DNA of 64,000 nucleotides, taken from Rhinocladiella similis (taxonomy: Eukaryota; Ascomycota; Eurotiomycetes; Chaetothyriales; Herpotrichiellaceae). The stretch is from assembly GCA_024082115.1 (NCBI GenBank), contig JAMRYE010000008.1, positions 1,488,001 through 1,552,000 on the forward strand. The letters run 5' to 3'. The stretch's first letter is position 1, and every line of letters begins with the position of its first letter. Made by a program: the position numbers and the translations under genes. Shown here one piece after another: positions 32,385 to 44,143 of this stretch. The notes below the pieces were generated by a model. That model saw only the letters and a program-made list of their open reading frames with translations, made no database searches and was not told the DNA's origin.

Positions 32385-33717
32385 CTACTTCTCCGCAGTC
32401 TGGACATCCGCACTCATTGTCCGAATTGAAGCATTCAATACTTGGGCCTGGAGGCGCTTCCATGGCTCGATCTCAAAATCATCCAGCTGTGCATCGATGT
32501 ATCCCAAAGCAGTCTCAGATCGAGGAAGTATGGCAAGGCTTCGTCCTGGAGCCAGAGCCATCAGCGAATCGCAAAGATATCTGGAGTGCATCACATACCG
32601 TTGATCGATTTATCAGTCGCAATCCGAAGGACTGCAGTCGTACAATCCTCGACCTCGGCAAACTCAACCCCTTTTGAAGAAAGCCGTTCTATGACCGCAG
32701 GTTTGAGAATAGTTGTCTTCGTGTACCTTTTGTTTCAATCAAATAACAGTCAGCCGTCATCTGTTTCCGCTCTACTGAAAACCTAGATGCGAAACCAGTG
32801 AGAAGCATCGAAGGTTGTCCTACCATGGTCCGATGAAATTAACCCGAATACCTGCCTGCCAGGACGTATGTCTGGCACTTCTCATCAAGCCCCGAAGACC
32901 GAATTTGGATGTCGAGTATTGGAAGGAACCGGGCTGGTCGAGCATCCCTGCAATGCTCCCCTTAAAGATGAAACAACGGTCTCGATCTTCGGCCTCTGGC
33001 TGAGCACGGAAGTAATGTTGGCCCAATTTGAATGTATAGAAGGTCCCCATCAGGTTGAGGTTGAGGATTGGTAGTTTTGGCTTGGTGGGTTCAGTACTAG
33101 GGTCTTGCTCGACAGTCAGCCGCGTGATAATACCTCAGGTATGAGACAGTGCGGTGGCGGCGGGGATACCTTCGAGAGCAAAGATCTCATCTGGTCCTGT
33201 TATGCCGGCATTGGCGACCACAATATCGCAGCTCCTGGCCGGCGAGTTCGCAACAGCGAGCTTGAACATGTTCAGCTGATCCTCCCAAGATGTTGCATCG
33301 CATTTTACGAATTGGACATTCCTACAGTCATCAGCATGGCGATGTCTGAGAAAAAGAGAGATCCCGTTCATGAGTATGTACACCTACTTGCCTAGACTCT
33401 CGGCCAAACTTTTGCCTTTTCGTTCGTCAATGTCGCCAAAGGTCACAAACGCTCTGCAAACACCACCTGTGAGGTGTGGTTCCATCGTCAAGTCGGGCAG
33501 TCTACTCACCCTGCAGCTGCGAATGCACGAACATGGGACTCGCCAAAGCCATTTGCTCCTGTTTCACATGTGGTTGTTAGCCACCGGGCAGACTGCAAGC
33601 TTTGGTCCAAGGATATTGCTGACCTCCCGTGACGACAACACTCTTGCCCTTCAAACGCCCTGTGTCTGGCTTGACGGTGCAGTCGACGGGCTTGTTGGTA
33701 TACGGGGGAAGTGGCAT
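32385..33717 (-). CDS. Short-chain dehydrogenase/reductase (classical SDR)
   Basis: Seven exons in coding order, 33717-33624, 33558-33510, 33453-33388, 33321-33170, 33103-32824, 32726-32599 and 32545-32385, give 309 residues. All classical SDR elements appear only after splicing: cofactor motif TGGANGFG (residues 30-37), an Asp after strand 2 (FGDID) favouring NAD(H), NAG at 107-109, catalytic Ser170 (KGSIAG), Tyr183 and Lys187 (YSTSK), and the PW-x-T segment (FIGPWYTKT). It resembles fungal SDRs of the 15-hydroxyprostaglandin-dehydrogenase or averantin-dehydrogenase kind, which oxidise secondary alcohols. The substrate is unknown. The Zn2Cys6 gene upstream on the same strand could be its regulator. 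Seven exons in 1.3 kb is dense for the window. Confidence 0.9.
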
Positions 33718-34253
33718 TGTGTGTCTGCTTTGAGTGCTCTTCTTTCCGTAACTCGATAATCTCGTTATTTGCTGCTTTGATACCCTAGTTTCACGTCGCA
33801 AAAGCTGAAGCTTTCAAAGGATGAAAAGGATGATTACCAGTAGCGCTGACGAGCAAGAGCGACTTTGTGTGTCTCACAACACAGGAATCATCGTATGGAG
33901 GATTTCCACCAGTCAAACACCCGAGGCTCTTGGACCCCAACTTCACTCCACAGTCAGAGCCCATACAATACTACTTGGAACCATGTCCAACCGCTGAAAG
34001 AAACCCCCAGATTTGGAAGCATCGGGATGAAGCCGCGGCTATCTCGCCGTTTCCCCTGCATCCAGTTTGATGGGTGACATGCTCCACATGACTCGTAGTG
34101 AAGTTCCTTGTTGGAATTGTTATCGTCACTCGATGAACAAAACTACACTTTTCGTTCCCTACATGTTGGAAGGGTACTTGTCAAGGGCTGACATTTACCC
34201 CATTAACCAAGCCTGTTCAATCACGAAGTAGGTAAGGCTGTCAAGTCATTTAC
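33718..34253. other. Intergenic, no supported gene
   Basis: SDR promoter and 3' flank of the Zn2Cys6 gene. Nothing else seen. Confidence 0.6.
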
Positions 34254-36740
34254 CTAAATCTCTGCAGAAAAGTCCTCTGCAAGATTCTGTCCCATGATTT
34301 CCGTCATGTCATAGTCCCAAAAGAAGTCGCTGTCTGGGAAAATCAGACTTGGTGACAGTGTGTTACTGTTGTTGAAGGAAGAGGATTCATTGTGGCTAGC
34401 CGGGGCTTCTAGCGGTTCACTCCGCGACAGGTCTTGAAAGTCCATCGCAGACTGGATTTCCGCGCTCTCAAGCCCGGTTCCTCCACTCGACGCGGTCCAA
34501 GGAGCGGGCACGATCTGACACGTCCCCTGGGCTGCCTCCTGTGGGATCTTCTGGAACGCGGCAGTGTAGTAGGCCGAGATGAAACGTGCTGCAAGGTATT
34601 TCTGTTGGAGTTCTCGCAGAATAAGGAGTGCGAGGTCGACCTTTTGAGAGGCGAGGTGTTGCTTGAAGCCTGAGCTCCACAAACGTTGGAGGAAGAGGAT
34701 CGAGAGCACGATAATGAGTATCGTTGCACTAATCCTTGCATCAGCAACCAGGGGCAGAACCTCGAGGTCGTCGCACTTACCTTTCGGGTGGCAGAGCGCT
34801 AACCAAGTCATCCTCAGCGAGGCTCCTCAGCATGTCAGTCGCAGCCGAAGCTGAAGTGAGACACCTCTCCCATGCGGCAGCCGAGGCATTCTCGTACTCC
34901 CTGACCGAAACCATGGGCCCCCTTTTGAAGACCAGTGGTTTGTAGACTAAGATGGTGATTACACTAAGGAAAAAGAATGGATGGTGAGCTTGCAGAGAAC
35001 GCCGACTTGTCAGGTTAAACTTACTGATACGTGATGTGAATAAAGTACTTGTGAACCTTTGCGACCCGGGATTCTAGATCAGCGCTCAAGGAGATGGCCT
35101 CAGTTCGACACATTGGAGCCATGTTTGCATACCAATTCTGTAGTTCTGAATCGAGAGCATGAAAGTCTGCAGCCGTAGGTGGAGGTTGAGAGGGACGATA
35201 TAGACACGCGAGCGCATGGCCCATGATTTTTGTTGCACGCAGCAGTTCCAAGAAGATGGGTGACAGGCGCTCACACTGTTGCACCGTAGCGGCGGCGTCT
35301 GCACTGAGATCCGACGACGATGCCTCGGTCTTGAGGTCATCCAGGGAGACGTCCGGGACGTCGCAATCCTCCGCCACGATTCTGCATGGCCGACCCATGC
35401 CCAGAGCAACATAGCGATCACGATAGACACAACACGACCAAATCCTGCGCCAGAGACGTCGAGTGGAAAGTGGGATGTTACTCCGCCCAGGATCTCTGTG
35501 GAATCCGAGCGCCTGGCCCAGAGTGATGGCGACTCCGATCCAGTGCCAGCTGTCTACTCTGTCGTGCGTGTTTCCAAACCAAAACCCCATCAGCAGGGCC
35601 GACTGTACTAGGCAGGTCTTGTCGGCCTCGTACTCGAAATCGTATAGCAGCTGGAGTAGAGGGGAGCAGTTAGAACTCAAAGGACTTACGAAGGCAACAA
35701 CGACAGGGTTGTCGAGGATGATCATCTCACCTTGGCACGAAGATAAAATCTTCTTTTCAGTGCAACAATCGAAGGAGCTCCTGACTGTTTTAGACCTTGG
35801 GGAGAGATGTACTATTGAGACTTGTCAGAAGTAAGGCATGAGGTGAAAGATGGGCGCAACTCACGCTGCTTGCAGCGAGAAACATGCTCTGTAAAAGCAA
35901 AAGACTGGTCTGCGAAGGTTCCTCGAGCTCATACTGTCTGAAAAACGTGTACGGGTCAATGACGGGCAGTACCGGATGAACGTGTCGGAAGTATAGAGAA
36001 ATCAATTCGTTACGCAACGTATCGCTTTCGATTTTGAAGGCTCCTTTTGCTTGAAGAAATTCATAGTCTTCTGGAGCTAGATTTGCCTTGTTCGCCGGCG
36101 GCACCATGTAATGGGCACATGAGGCGATCTTACTATCCTTGACTGCATTGAAGATGAAACGCATTCCCTGGGTTTCTCCTGCAAATGACAATGCGCGTCA
36201 GCTATCGCGGCGAATGGCTTTCTCAGATGCAAGGTGCCTTCACTCACCAACATAAATGTGCGTTCTGGCACCATGGTCCGCCACCTGGTGGTCGACAATG
36301 TGTCTGTATCCAGCTACATTCGACTCAAAGTCCTCGGTTTCGACACTGGGACGGTCGAAGGGCGTCTCGGTGTTGGAAGTGTGAGACAGACTCGACGGCG
36401 GTGGGTTATGGTTGATGTTCGAAATTCCAGGCACAACAGGTGAGCGCCTCGGTACCACTGCCCCTGCATCAGGGATAGGGTTAGAGGTGGTAGTGGAATC
36501 GACAAAAGGCTGGCCACCGGTCGTCCGTTCTCTCCTGGCGCGTTTGTGCCTGCCTCTGGCTGACACGTGAAGAACACAGACGCTTTGGTCTTGTTGGCAG
36601 TTGAAGCATGGTCGCCCACTTGACACGACGTTGCAGCGCACCTTTCGTGCGTGGCAGGCTGTGCATGCGACCGGCGCCCTTCTTTTGGGAGCCGGTGTGG
36701 AAGATTCAAAAGACAAGACATGAGACATTGACTGGTACAT
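34254..36740 (-). CDS. Zn2Cys6 fungal-specific transcription factor
   Basis: Six exons in coding order, 36740-36248, 36178-35865, 35811-35731, 35650-35025, 34963-34781 and 34734-34254, give 725 residues. The Zn2Cys6 cluster is C26-x2-C29-x6-C36-x8-C45-x2-C48-x6-C55, with CHARKVRCN between, followed by a basic linker (GRHKRARRERTTG). The fungal_trans middle homology domain starts near ELISLYFRHVHPVLPVIDP, continues through LLYDFEYEADKTCLVQSALL and holds the signature RLWRRIWSCCVYRDRYVALGMGRP. An acidic C-terminus (DSDFFWDYDMTEIMG) may activate. The frame is open further upstream only to a GTG, so the ATG at 36740 (or 36728) is used. Introns are 46-80 nt. Targets are unknown; co-orientation with the SDR suggests a possible local role. 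Confidence 0.9.
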
Positions 36741-37623
36741 CGTGGCTCGTATCCTTGTAACGAGGGCGAACAGCAGTCCTATGAGGGGCAATTGCCAACT
36801 GAGAGCTGGGGCTTCGTTATCCGGGGTTGAAAATGCGGGATGAACAGTACGGAGTCTGGAGGGGGGAGACTTGGCTGAGGCGGGACTCACGATACATGGA
36901 GTGTGCTGGGGCCATATGGAGGGAGAGTGAGAGGTGCAATTGGATTCGGTTATTCGGCTTTATACATAGCTTATCCGTCGCTTATATAGCCTCGCCCAGT
37001 TCACCAGCCTGACTACAGTATATGAACCTCGGCAGCCAATATAAAAACCATCTACTGAGTCTGCTTATATCATTGGGCCAGATGATTAATTGCATGGTAT
37101 GGTATGTACCAAACATTACTTCTCATATCATCTCCCTCTTCAACTGTTCTTTTCCTACCCCATTTCACTTTGTAGAAGTGCGTCTTGTCACAAGTCGTTG
37201 CCAGATCATGCCACACTACAGCTTGAGCCGCAAATTGAAGGACAACGTCACTGTCTAGGACCCTCACGGCATCCAGACTTATTCGCCTCCAGAATACTAC
37301 GTACATGTGTACAACACCACCAATGCAGTCATTCATCAATGCGAGAACATACGATACAAATGGACAAAGAAGTTCGAGCCAGGCATGTCATATGAAAAAA
37401 TGGCTACACCTCATACTGTAGGGCAAGAGAGGGCCAATGATCAATGATCACTGATATGAAGAGAAATAAATTGGATCCAAAGCATGTTGGGAAATACAGA
37501 TATAGACAAAAAATGCTCGCTCATGACTATGCTTCACATGCCTTTTCTTGCACCACAGAACCACAGATTGTGCTAGGTTCTAAGATTCAGGGGTATTATG
37601 CTCCCAAAAGATGGATGTATATT
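36741..37623. other. Intergenic, no supported gene
   Basis: Promoter of the Zn2Cys6 gene and 3' flank of the chitinase gene. It contains a palindromic TGATCAATGATCA near 37438-37450 and a TACGGAGT partial motif near 36848. Confidence 0.6.
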
Positions 37624-40241
37624 TTAAATCAACAAACCCGCAATAGCAACAAGCGCGCCCAAGGCAACGCTCATCTTTGCGCCGGGTAATTGTTGTGAAG
37701 CAGCGCCCGTGAACGTGGCGACGGCGGGAGAGACGGGGCTTGAGTTTGAGCCGGAGGTAGGGGATGCAGGGCCCGAGACACCCAGCCAGGCGCTGTTGCT
37801 ACCCTGTGATGTCGCGACAGGAGCAACGACGGGTGACAGGGTCGAGGTTGCAACGGGGGCGACGGGAGCCACGGGTGTCGACACCACGGGGGCAGACGGG
37901 GCAGGACGAGTATCGGTAACGAGTGGCCCAGTAACAGTGAGGAACGACCCTGGTGGGCTAATCTGTGCAAAGCCAGCGGGGTTGGATTCTACTGGGACAA
38001 CTGTCTGCGTGATGGGGGCAGCTCCCGTGGGTTGAGGAATCGTCAGGGTGACTGTGATGGTTGGTCCGCATGCAGTGCATGTGGTGACGATCGTGGTAAA
38101 GCCAGATGGCCATCCATTTGCTCCTGTAGGCCAGACAAATGGTGTAGAAGTTGGCTGAACTGGGATTGTTGTAGTCAGAGTGATAGTCTTAGTGATGAAG
38201 CCAGTCGGGCAGACATCGATGTAGTTTGTCGTGATAACTGTGACTGTGGAATCTGGCGCGACAGTCGTCGATGCAGGCGTGGTGACTGCAGTGGTGGTCC
38301 AGTCCTCCCATGGTGCGCTGTAAGATGTCGTCGTGGTCTGACTGATCGGGCTAACAACAGATGTGGTGGTGGCTACGGTGGTGGTCCAGTCTTCCCATGG
38401 AGCGGTAAGCGAGCTCGAGGTCGTGGTGCTCTCGCTGATTGGGCCGACTGCAGAAGACGAGATAGTGGAAGATGTCCACGCCCAAGTTGCTGTGGTTGTG
38501 GTAGACCCACCAATCGGTCCAACTTCAGAACTCGAAGTCGTAGTAGCTTGGGTGCTCAAGCTGCTGGTGGTTGACCAAGCCCAAGCGCTGCTGGTGCTGG
38601 TTGTAGTGGATCCGCCAATTGGTCCGACTTGAGAGCTTGAAGTCGTGCTGCTCACGCTGCCAGACGTCGTTGGCCAAGCCCATGTGGTGCTGGTGCTGGT
38701 GCTGGTGCTGGTTGTGGTTGTAGTTGAACCGCCGATTGGTCCGACTTGAGAGCTTGAGGTTGTGGTGGTTTGGGCGCTCACGCTGCTAGATGTGGTTGGC
38801 CAAGCCCAAGTGGTGCTGCTGGTCGTCGTGGTTGAGCCACCGATTGGTTCGACTTTAGAGCTCAAGGTTGTGGTGGTTGTCTCTACAGGGCTAGTGGTTG
38901 TGGAGGTAGTTGTTGGAGCGACAGCTGCAGTGGTGGTGGTGGTAGTTGTGGGCACGGTGGTCGTCGTAGTGGTTGACGTTGTGGTTGTAGTTGTAGTCGT
39001 AGTCGTGGTGGTGGTGGTGGTCGTCGACGTTGTCGTCGTTGTAGTCTGACCAGGGCACGAAATACCATTGATGATATCCTTGATGTTCTGGGCATAGCTC
39101 TTGCCATTGATCTGGTTGTTGTTCGAGTAAGTCGCTTCCCAAACCATCACACCTCCAAAGATCGATGAATATTGGGCTCCGCAGGCATACGCAGTGATCA
39201 GAGCCTGGGCCTCATTGAGGTCAAGATAGTCTTGAGAATGAGCAGCTGAAGTGGATCCCGGGAGACCAACAAACAATTTCACATTCTTGTTCATTGAGAA
39301 TTGCGCGAGCCAGTTGACCCAGCCAAATGAGATATCAGTAGTCGTGCTCAACGAGCCAGATGCGAACAATGAAGCAGCCGAGCAACTGTCGGTGTTGTAG
39401 TATTGTACGAACCTGAGAGATTTGTTAGCCTCAATCACCTATTCCTTGGCACCTGGGGTTCCTCCATACACATAGTCAAACTCTGAGTTCTTGATGGCGC
39501 TATCCAAATGGGCATCCGGTACTACGCACTGGGGCGCACCGGAAATGTAGAAGCGCTTAGCCGAGTAGGTCGTGAACTTTGCCCTCAACTCGTTGACCAA
39601 ATCAGAGTAGAACGCGTCAGTTCCCGATTCGATGTCCAGATCGAATCCATCAACGATAACGTCGGTTCCGAAGGGTCTAGGGAAAGCCGTCTCGGTGGTG
39701 TCTTGTGGTGGACCGTACGCGCCCCAGAGAAAGTCTGCAAAAGCTTGCGCAGAAGCTGGCGAGGCGATGAAGTTGCCGGGACTGTCGCCTCCCAAAGACA
39801 CGAGGATCTTTTTGCCTGCCGCTTGGCAGACAGGGATATCCTCTGCGATTTGCCAACAGCTCGTGAACATCTTCGTTTGCGTTCCATCTGGAGCCTTCCA
39901 ATATGGGCTACCACAAGCATTGGCGTAGTTGGTGCCAGGGTATCCGTTGTTCCCAGCCTGATCGGGGAAGGTATTGACAAACCCAATAGGGATGATATCG
40001 AATGCGGTATCCTGGCAGAAATCTGCCAGGCGATTCTGGCTCGGTCCTTGTCCCTGTACAACATCAGCCTTGTCCTACATCCACAAACCATTTGATCCAT
40101 CTTTACCCAGTAGACAGCTAACTCCAGTCCGTTGGCTCGTTTCACAGGGACAGAGCGGGTTTCGAGGATCGGCGAAGCAAGTGCTGTTGAAAGGAAAGTG
40201 GTTATAGCCAGCACGCTGGCGGCTGATACAATTGTATGCAT
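37624..40241 (-). CDS. GPI-anchored class III GH18 chitinase with Thr-rich repeat stalk
   Basis: Coding order is 40241-40107, 40053-39470 and 39412-37624, giving 835 residues. Residues 1-22 are a signal peptide (VLAITTFLSTALASP). The GH18 domain spans about 40-335: chitin-site motif SLGG at 131-134, and catalytic DGFDLDIE at 180-187 with Glu187 as acid/base. The strand FVQYYN is rebuilt only by the 57-nt second intron. A poly-Thr linker (about 345-395) comes next. Then there are about six imperfect repeats with core SSxVGPIGGSTTT, most with a WAW or PWEDW element, and a Ser/Pro/Thr stalk. The C-terminal helix MSVALGALVAIAGLLI after small residues is a GPI-type signal. It probably acts on chitin in its own wall during growth or lysis, like ChiA of Aspergillus. 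Confidence 0.92.
38270..38880 (-). repeat. Tandem coding repeats in chitinase stalk
   Basis: Six degenerate units of roughly 75-120 bp. Each encodes a V-x-P-I-(G/S)-x-(S/T)-TTT core, and neighbouring units carry W-A-W (four units) or P-W-E-D-W (two units). Confidence 0.85.
38925..39045 (-). repeat. ACN microsatellite encoding poly-Thr
   Basis: Runs of Thr codons (ACC/ACA/ACG/ACT mixtures), read on the plus strand as GTG/GTT/GTC/GTA repeats. They encode the Thr linker after the GH18 domain. Confidence 0.85.
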
Positions 40242-42393
40242 GTTGGCAGACGTGGGCCAAAAATGAGTGGAAAAAACGAAAAAAAAAAGACAAGACCAAA
40301 GTAAAAGAGCGACTGGGCTACAAGAGGCCCGTTGTTGAAGGACTGGACGCAAGCACGAAGCTCGCAGCGCGATGTTAAGGACCGTGAACGTGGAAAAAAG
40401 AGTGGAAGGGAAAAGAACGAGGGGAGAAAGAACGCACAAGGCACCAGGAGGCCATATGGATGTAGTCAAGTTACAAAAAGGCCATGGCTTGTCAGAGTCC
40501 TGCCACAGCCTAGCCTACCCTACCTTGCAGCAATGACCGCATCTCTACTCTCCACCCTCAATCTGGAACAATTCATCTCTCTGCCCCGTACAATACCTCC
40601 CTTGTGTGGATGCTCAATGGGCAAAGCAAATGGGACGGCTGATTTCCCATCGTGATGCCGCCCAGCTAACGCAGGTACAATACAATACCCTCTGACGCGA
40701 GCACCGATGTTGCAACCCTACAGGCGTCAGGGGCGGCAGAGAGTGGAGGATGACTTGAGGAGGGCCACCCTCAGAGAGGTTAGAGATGCCGCGCCATAAA
40801 CCGTACTATGATGTTACGGGACGCCGATACGGTGATGGCGCCGAAAGAGGTGAATGGCGTGCCGCATGGCAGAAAAGCTTGGTGTTGACCGGTGAGGTTC
40901 GTTGTAGCCACGCGACTTGCGCAACAGTCAAATCTCGGGACGAAGGCTGAGACGGGTCCAGGCGACGCGATGTAGAGAAGGCGATTTGATGAAGAGGAAA
41001 ACAACTTCACACCAGGGGGTATAGCATCTTTCCGTTTTGGGACTAGCGTGACATGTTCAGGGGCAACCGAGCGCTCAACTCCAACTCCATATTATCAATC
41101 CAGGCCTTCCAGGTAGCGCGCCAGTTCCCAAGAGGCTTGCTCTAAAGCACTCAGACCACAGATCAGTCATGAAAGGTGCCGAAGCCACGTAAGTCGGTAC
41201 TCGTACGCTTAAAGATCTGTGGCTACTCTTGTTCAAAGCCACCCACCGCACAGTCGAATGGCTGGTGATGGTGGTGCCGCCAAACATGGAAAAGGCTGGG
41301 GAAATTGCTCGAGCGTCATAATAGTGTAGATAGAAGTCTAAAAAGGGTGCCTTCAAGGCTGGAAACATTCTCACACACCGTACCGCAACGTTTCATCAGC
41401 TTTTCGAGGTGGGAAGGATTGCAAGTAACCAAGACCTTGGCCCTAATCAATCTAAATTTACCAGTTCTTGGTAATGCGGTTCTGCTTCACTGATCACGGA
41501 GTACGTGTACGAAGTAGAATAGAGGAATTTAACCGAAGAGCCGAAATTTCGTCGCAGTTAGAGCAGTATGGAGTACCAGAACGTCTACGGAATCAGTGCA
41601 ATAGACCTGTCTCGAATGAAACCCTGATAGAAACAACACTACTGAGCCCGAGGTCGTTCCGTTCTTGTACGAACAGGTTCTTCCTTGTGAGTGCGAAGAT
41701 CTTGCGGGAAGGAAATTGCATTCTTCTAACAACATTTTGCCAAACAAGAAACTATCGTCGGGTTCCGTGACCTCAACCGTATTGACTTTGCTTTGGCACC
41801 TCTTTTGCTGGCGGGACGCAATCTTTAGGATCAACATGTATCACTTGAAATGATGTAATGGTGTCCATCGGATCCTGGACACAGCTTGTTTTGTTTATTC
41901 AGAAAGATTCGTGTGGAACTGACGATCATGTCGATCAACATAGCCGCCAGATTTTCGACGATAACCGAGTCGCTTACGTTGGTCACTATGCGATACAGCG
42001 AACAAGACCTCTCTAACGAGTACTGAGTCTACATGACGCATCTAGAATCACAGCATGGAGGGATCATTATGCACAGCCAGATTTTTGTGAAACTTTTCCA
42101 GCTCCAGTGTCGGTGTTGAAAGAACTAAACATACTTCGAGATTGGCTTTGTAGCCGGAATTTCCTAATAGTAGACCTCAAGTCGCAGTCTTTACCCTGCG
42201 CCCGATGATGTACCAAGACCTAGGGTCTTCTCTGGTAGCTGGTTACAATCGATACGTCCGCTGAACTAAGCTGCAGAGGGCGGATGGTATAAGAGAGCTT
42301 TGGTTCAAGGTCTTCGATGACAGATCCTTCGTTGCACTTTACATCGGTAGCCGACCCCCTAACACTGTGCGCATACGATTTGACAGCCTCAGA
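40242..42393. other. 2.15-kb intergenic region, no supported gene
   Basis: Chitinase promoter and a long stretch with only short random ORFs. An A-rich run lies near 40270-40290. A CACGGAGTAC variant of the recurring nonamer lies near 41496-41505. No transposon remnant is recognised. Confidence 0.55.
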
Positions 42394-44143
42394 TCAGGCC
42401 GTCTGGGCAGGGACCTTCTCAGGAGCAACTGACTCGTGGGGAATATCTTCACTGCTTGTCTCGCTGTTAATCTCCTTGATTGGCCCAGTAAAGCGCCGGC
42501 GAGCTCGAATATAATAGTTGACAATCGCCAGAAGCATGACACCCACAAAGACCGGAGAGGCATAATTCATGTTCTGGCTCGTGACTGGTAACATTGGTGG
42601 GAAGGGTAGAAAGATGATGAGGAAAATGCAGAATATAATTGCAATGATGTTGGTCATCAAGCCAGATTTACCCAAGGTCCACGGGCCGAATTTGATGGGA
42701 TTGCTCGTGCTGTAGCGGCGAATGGCGAACATGAGCGTTGGAATGGCGTATGAGAAATAGAAGCCCAGTGTCGTGAGCGATATGAGAGCATTAAAGGCCG
42801 TGGTTGAGCCAATGTTGATTAGCGAGAGCAGCGACACCGAAACGAAAATTGCGATGACCGCATTCGTCGGAGACCTGTTGTGAGGCGTTATATGGGAAAA
42901 GAATCCTGAGAAGGGAAGCCCTTTGTCTCGGGCAAACGCCCATATCAGTCTAGACACTGACGCCATGCAGCCAAAGAGGTTCATCGTGAACACGACAATA
43001 ACGGCGGTCATCATCGCCGTTGCTGCTTTCTGGTTGTTGGTGGCCTGCAGAAAAACGCCGATGATGGGAAAACCGGTCGCGTTGTTCAAAACCGCATCAG
43101 CGTCGGTGATTGAGTACAGAACGGTGATAATATATAAGAACCCAGCTGTACCGTTGATAATCACTGACCATAACATCGCGCGAGGGACGTTGAGCGGGGC
43201 ATTGTATGCTTCTTCAGACATCTGGATACCATTAGGTGGCCGGAATCATGATGAAAGGCTTGTATGAGTGTGGCAGTACCAATGGGAGGAGGAAGCACTT
43301 ACGTGGACGACAGCATCAACACCGGCCAGAGCGAATGCCGGTGTCAGGAAGCCTAAACAGAAACTCACTCCATCACTAGGCCATCCACCTCCATTGATGA
43401 GTGTGCCCCAGACATCGTGGTTATCAGCTTTGTCACTTGTTGCAAGAATTCCGATCGTGACGAGGAAGAAGAACAAAACGTGAAGTCCGCCACCCAAGGT
43501 TTCCCACAGAGGCAGGAGCCTTTTCCCGATCGTGGTTCCTATGGCAGCGATACCTGCGGCTGCAATCATCATTAACGTCGCATGCCAACGCTTCGCGTCA
43601 TATCCAGAGTAATTGAGGACCGCAACACCCTGGATCATAGTTGCGATCAAGAAGCAGACGGAAGATACGCCGCCAACCCATCCAGTGATCGTGATCCAAC
43701 CTTGAATGTAGCTGATGATCGCACGCCATCTGATGGGTGCGTGTTCAGCAGTCCAGTGGTACTGGGCTCCTGCAATTGGCGAGCTTACGCCAAACTGTTA
43801 GTGATCGTTGCGCATATACCACCAACGTGATCACATACATGGATGCCATCTCAGCCATCGACGTGGTGATTGCCAGCGTGCCTAGAACGGATACGATGAA
43901 CCCATACACGACCGATGCAGGTCCTCCATTCAAATATGCGCCTGCGAATAGCGCACTTGTTGCTTCCCAAGTGCAGAGAGTACATGCGGACATCCCCAGA
44001 AGGGCCCAGAAATTCCATTCTCGCTATTTGCTTCGAATTAGTCGGCTGGATAATAAGCCAATTAAGGGATTTGTGTATACCTTCAACACCTCCTTCTTCC
44101 CTGCAGCCTCCAAAGCCGCAGCATCTGAACTATACGGAGTCAT
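42394..44143 (-). CDS. Amino-acid/GABA permease (APC superfamily, ACT family)
   Basis: Four exons in coding order, 44143-44081, 44023-43839, 43783-43303 and 43221-42394, give 518 residues with about 12 hydrophobic segments. Family signatures include WNFWALLGMSACTLCTWEA (helix 1), GGPASVVYGFIVS, MAEMASISPIAGAQYHW (rebuilt across intron 2), VDAVVHMSEEAYNAPLNVPR (rebuilt across intron 3), GCMASVSRLIWAFARDKGLP, and the C-terminal ETSSEDIPHESVAP. These match fungal GABA/choline-type permeases related to yeast UGA4/HNM1. The substrate is probably GABA or a related amine by proton symport. Intron 2 uses a GTAAG acceptor end 12 nt after a CACTAAC branch; the more obvious CAG eight bases on would remove conserved residues and shift the frame. 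Confidence 0.9.

Noticed and set aside
38032..39049. Plus-strand ORFs rich in Val/Gly opposite the chitinase
   Set aside because: They mirror the Thr-codon repeats of the chitinase stalk (ACN read as GTN). No independent content.
40242..42393. Possible transposon remnant in the long gap
   Set aside because: No terminal repeats, transposase or reverse-transcriptase motifs were seen in any frame.
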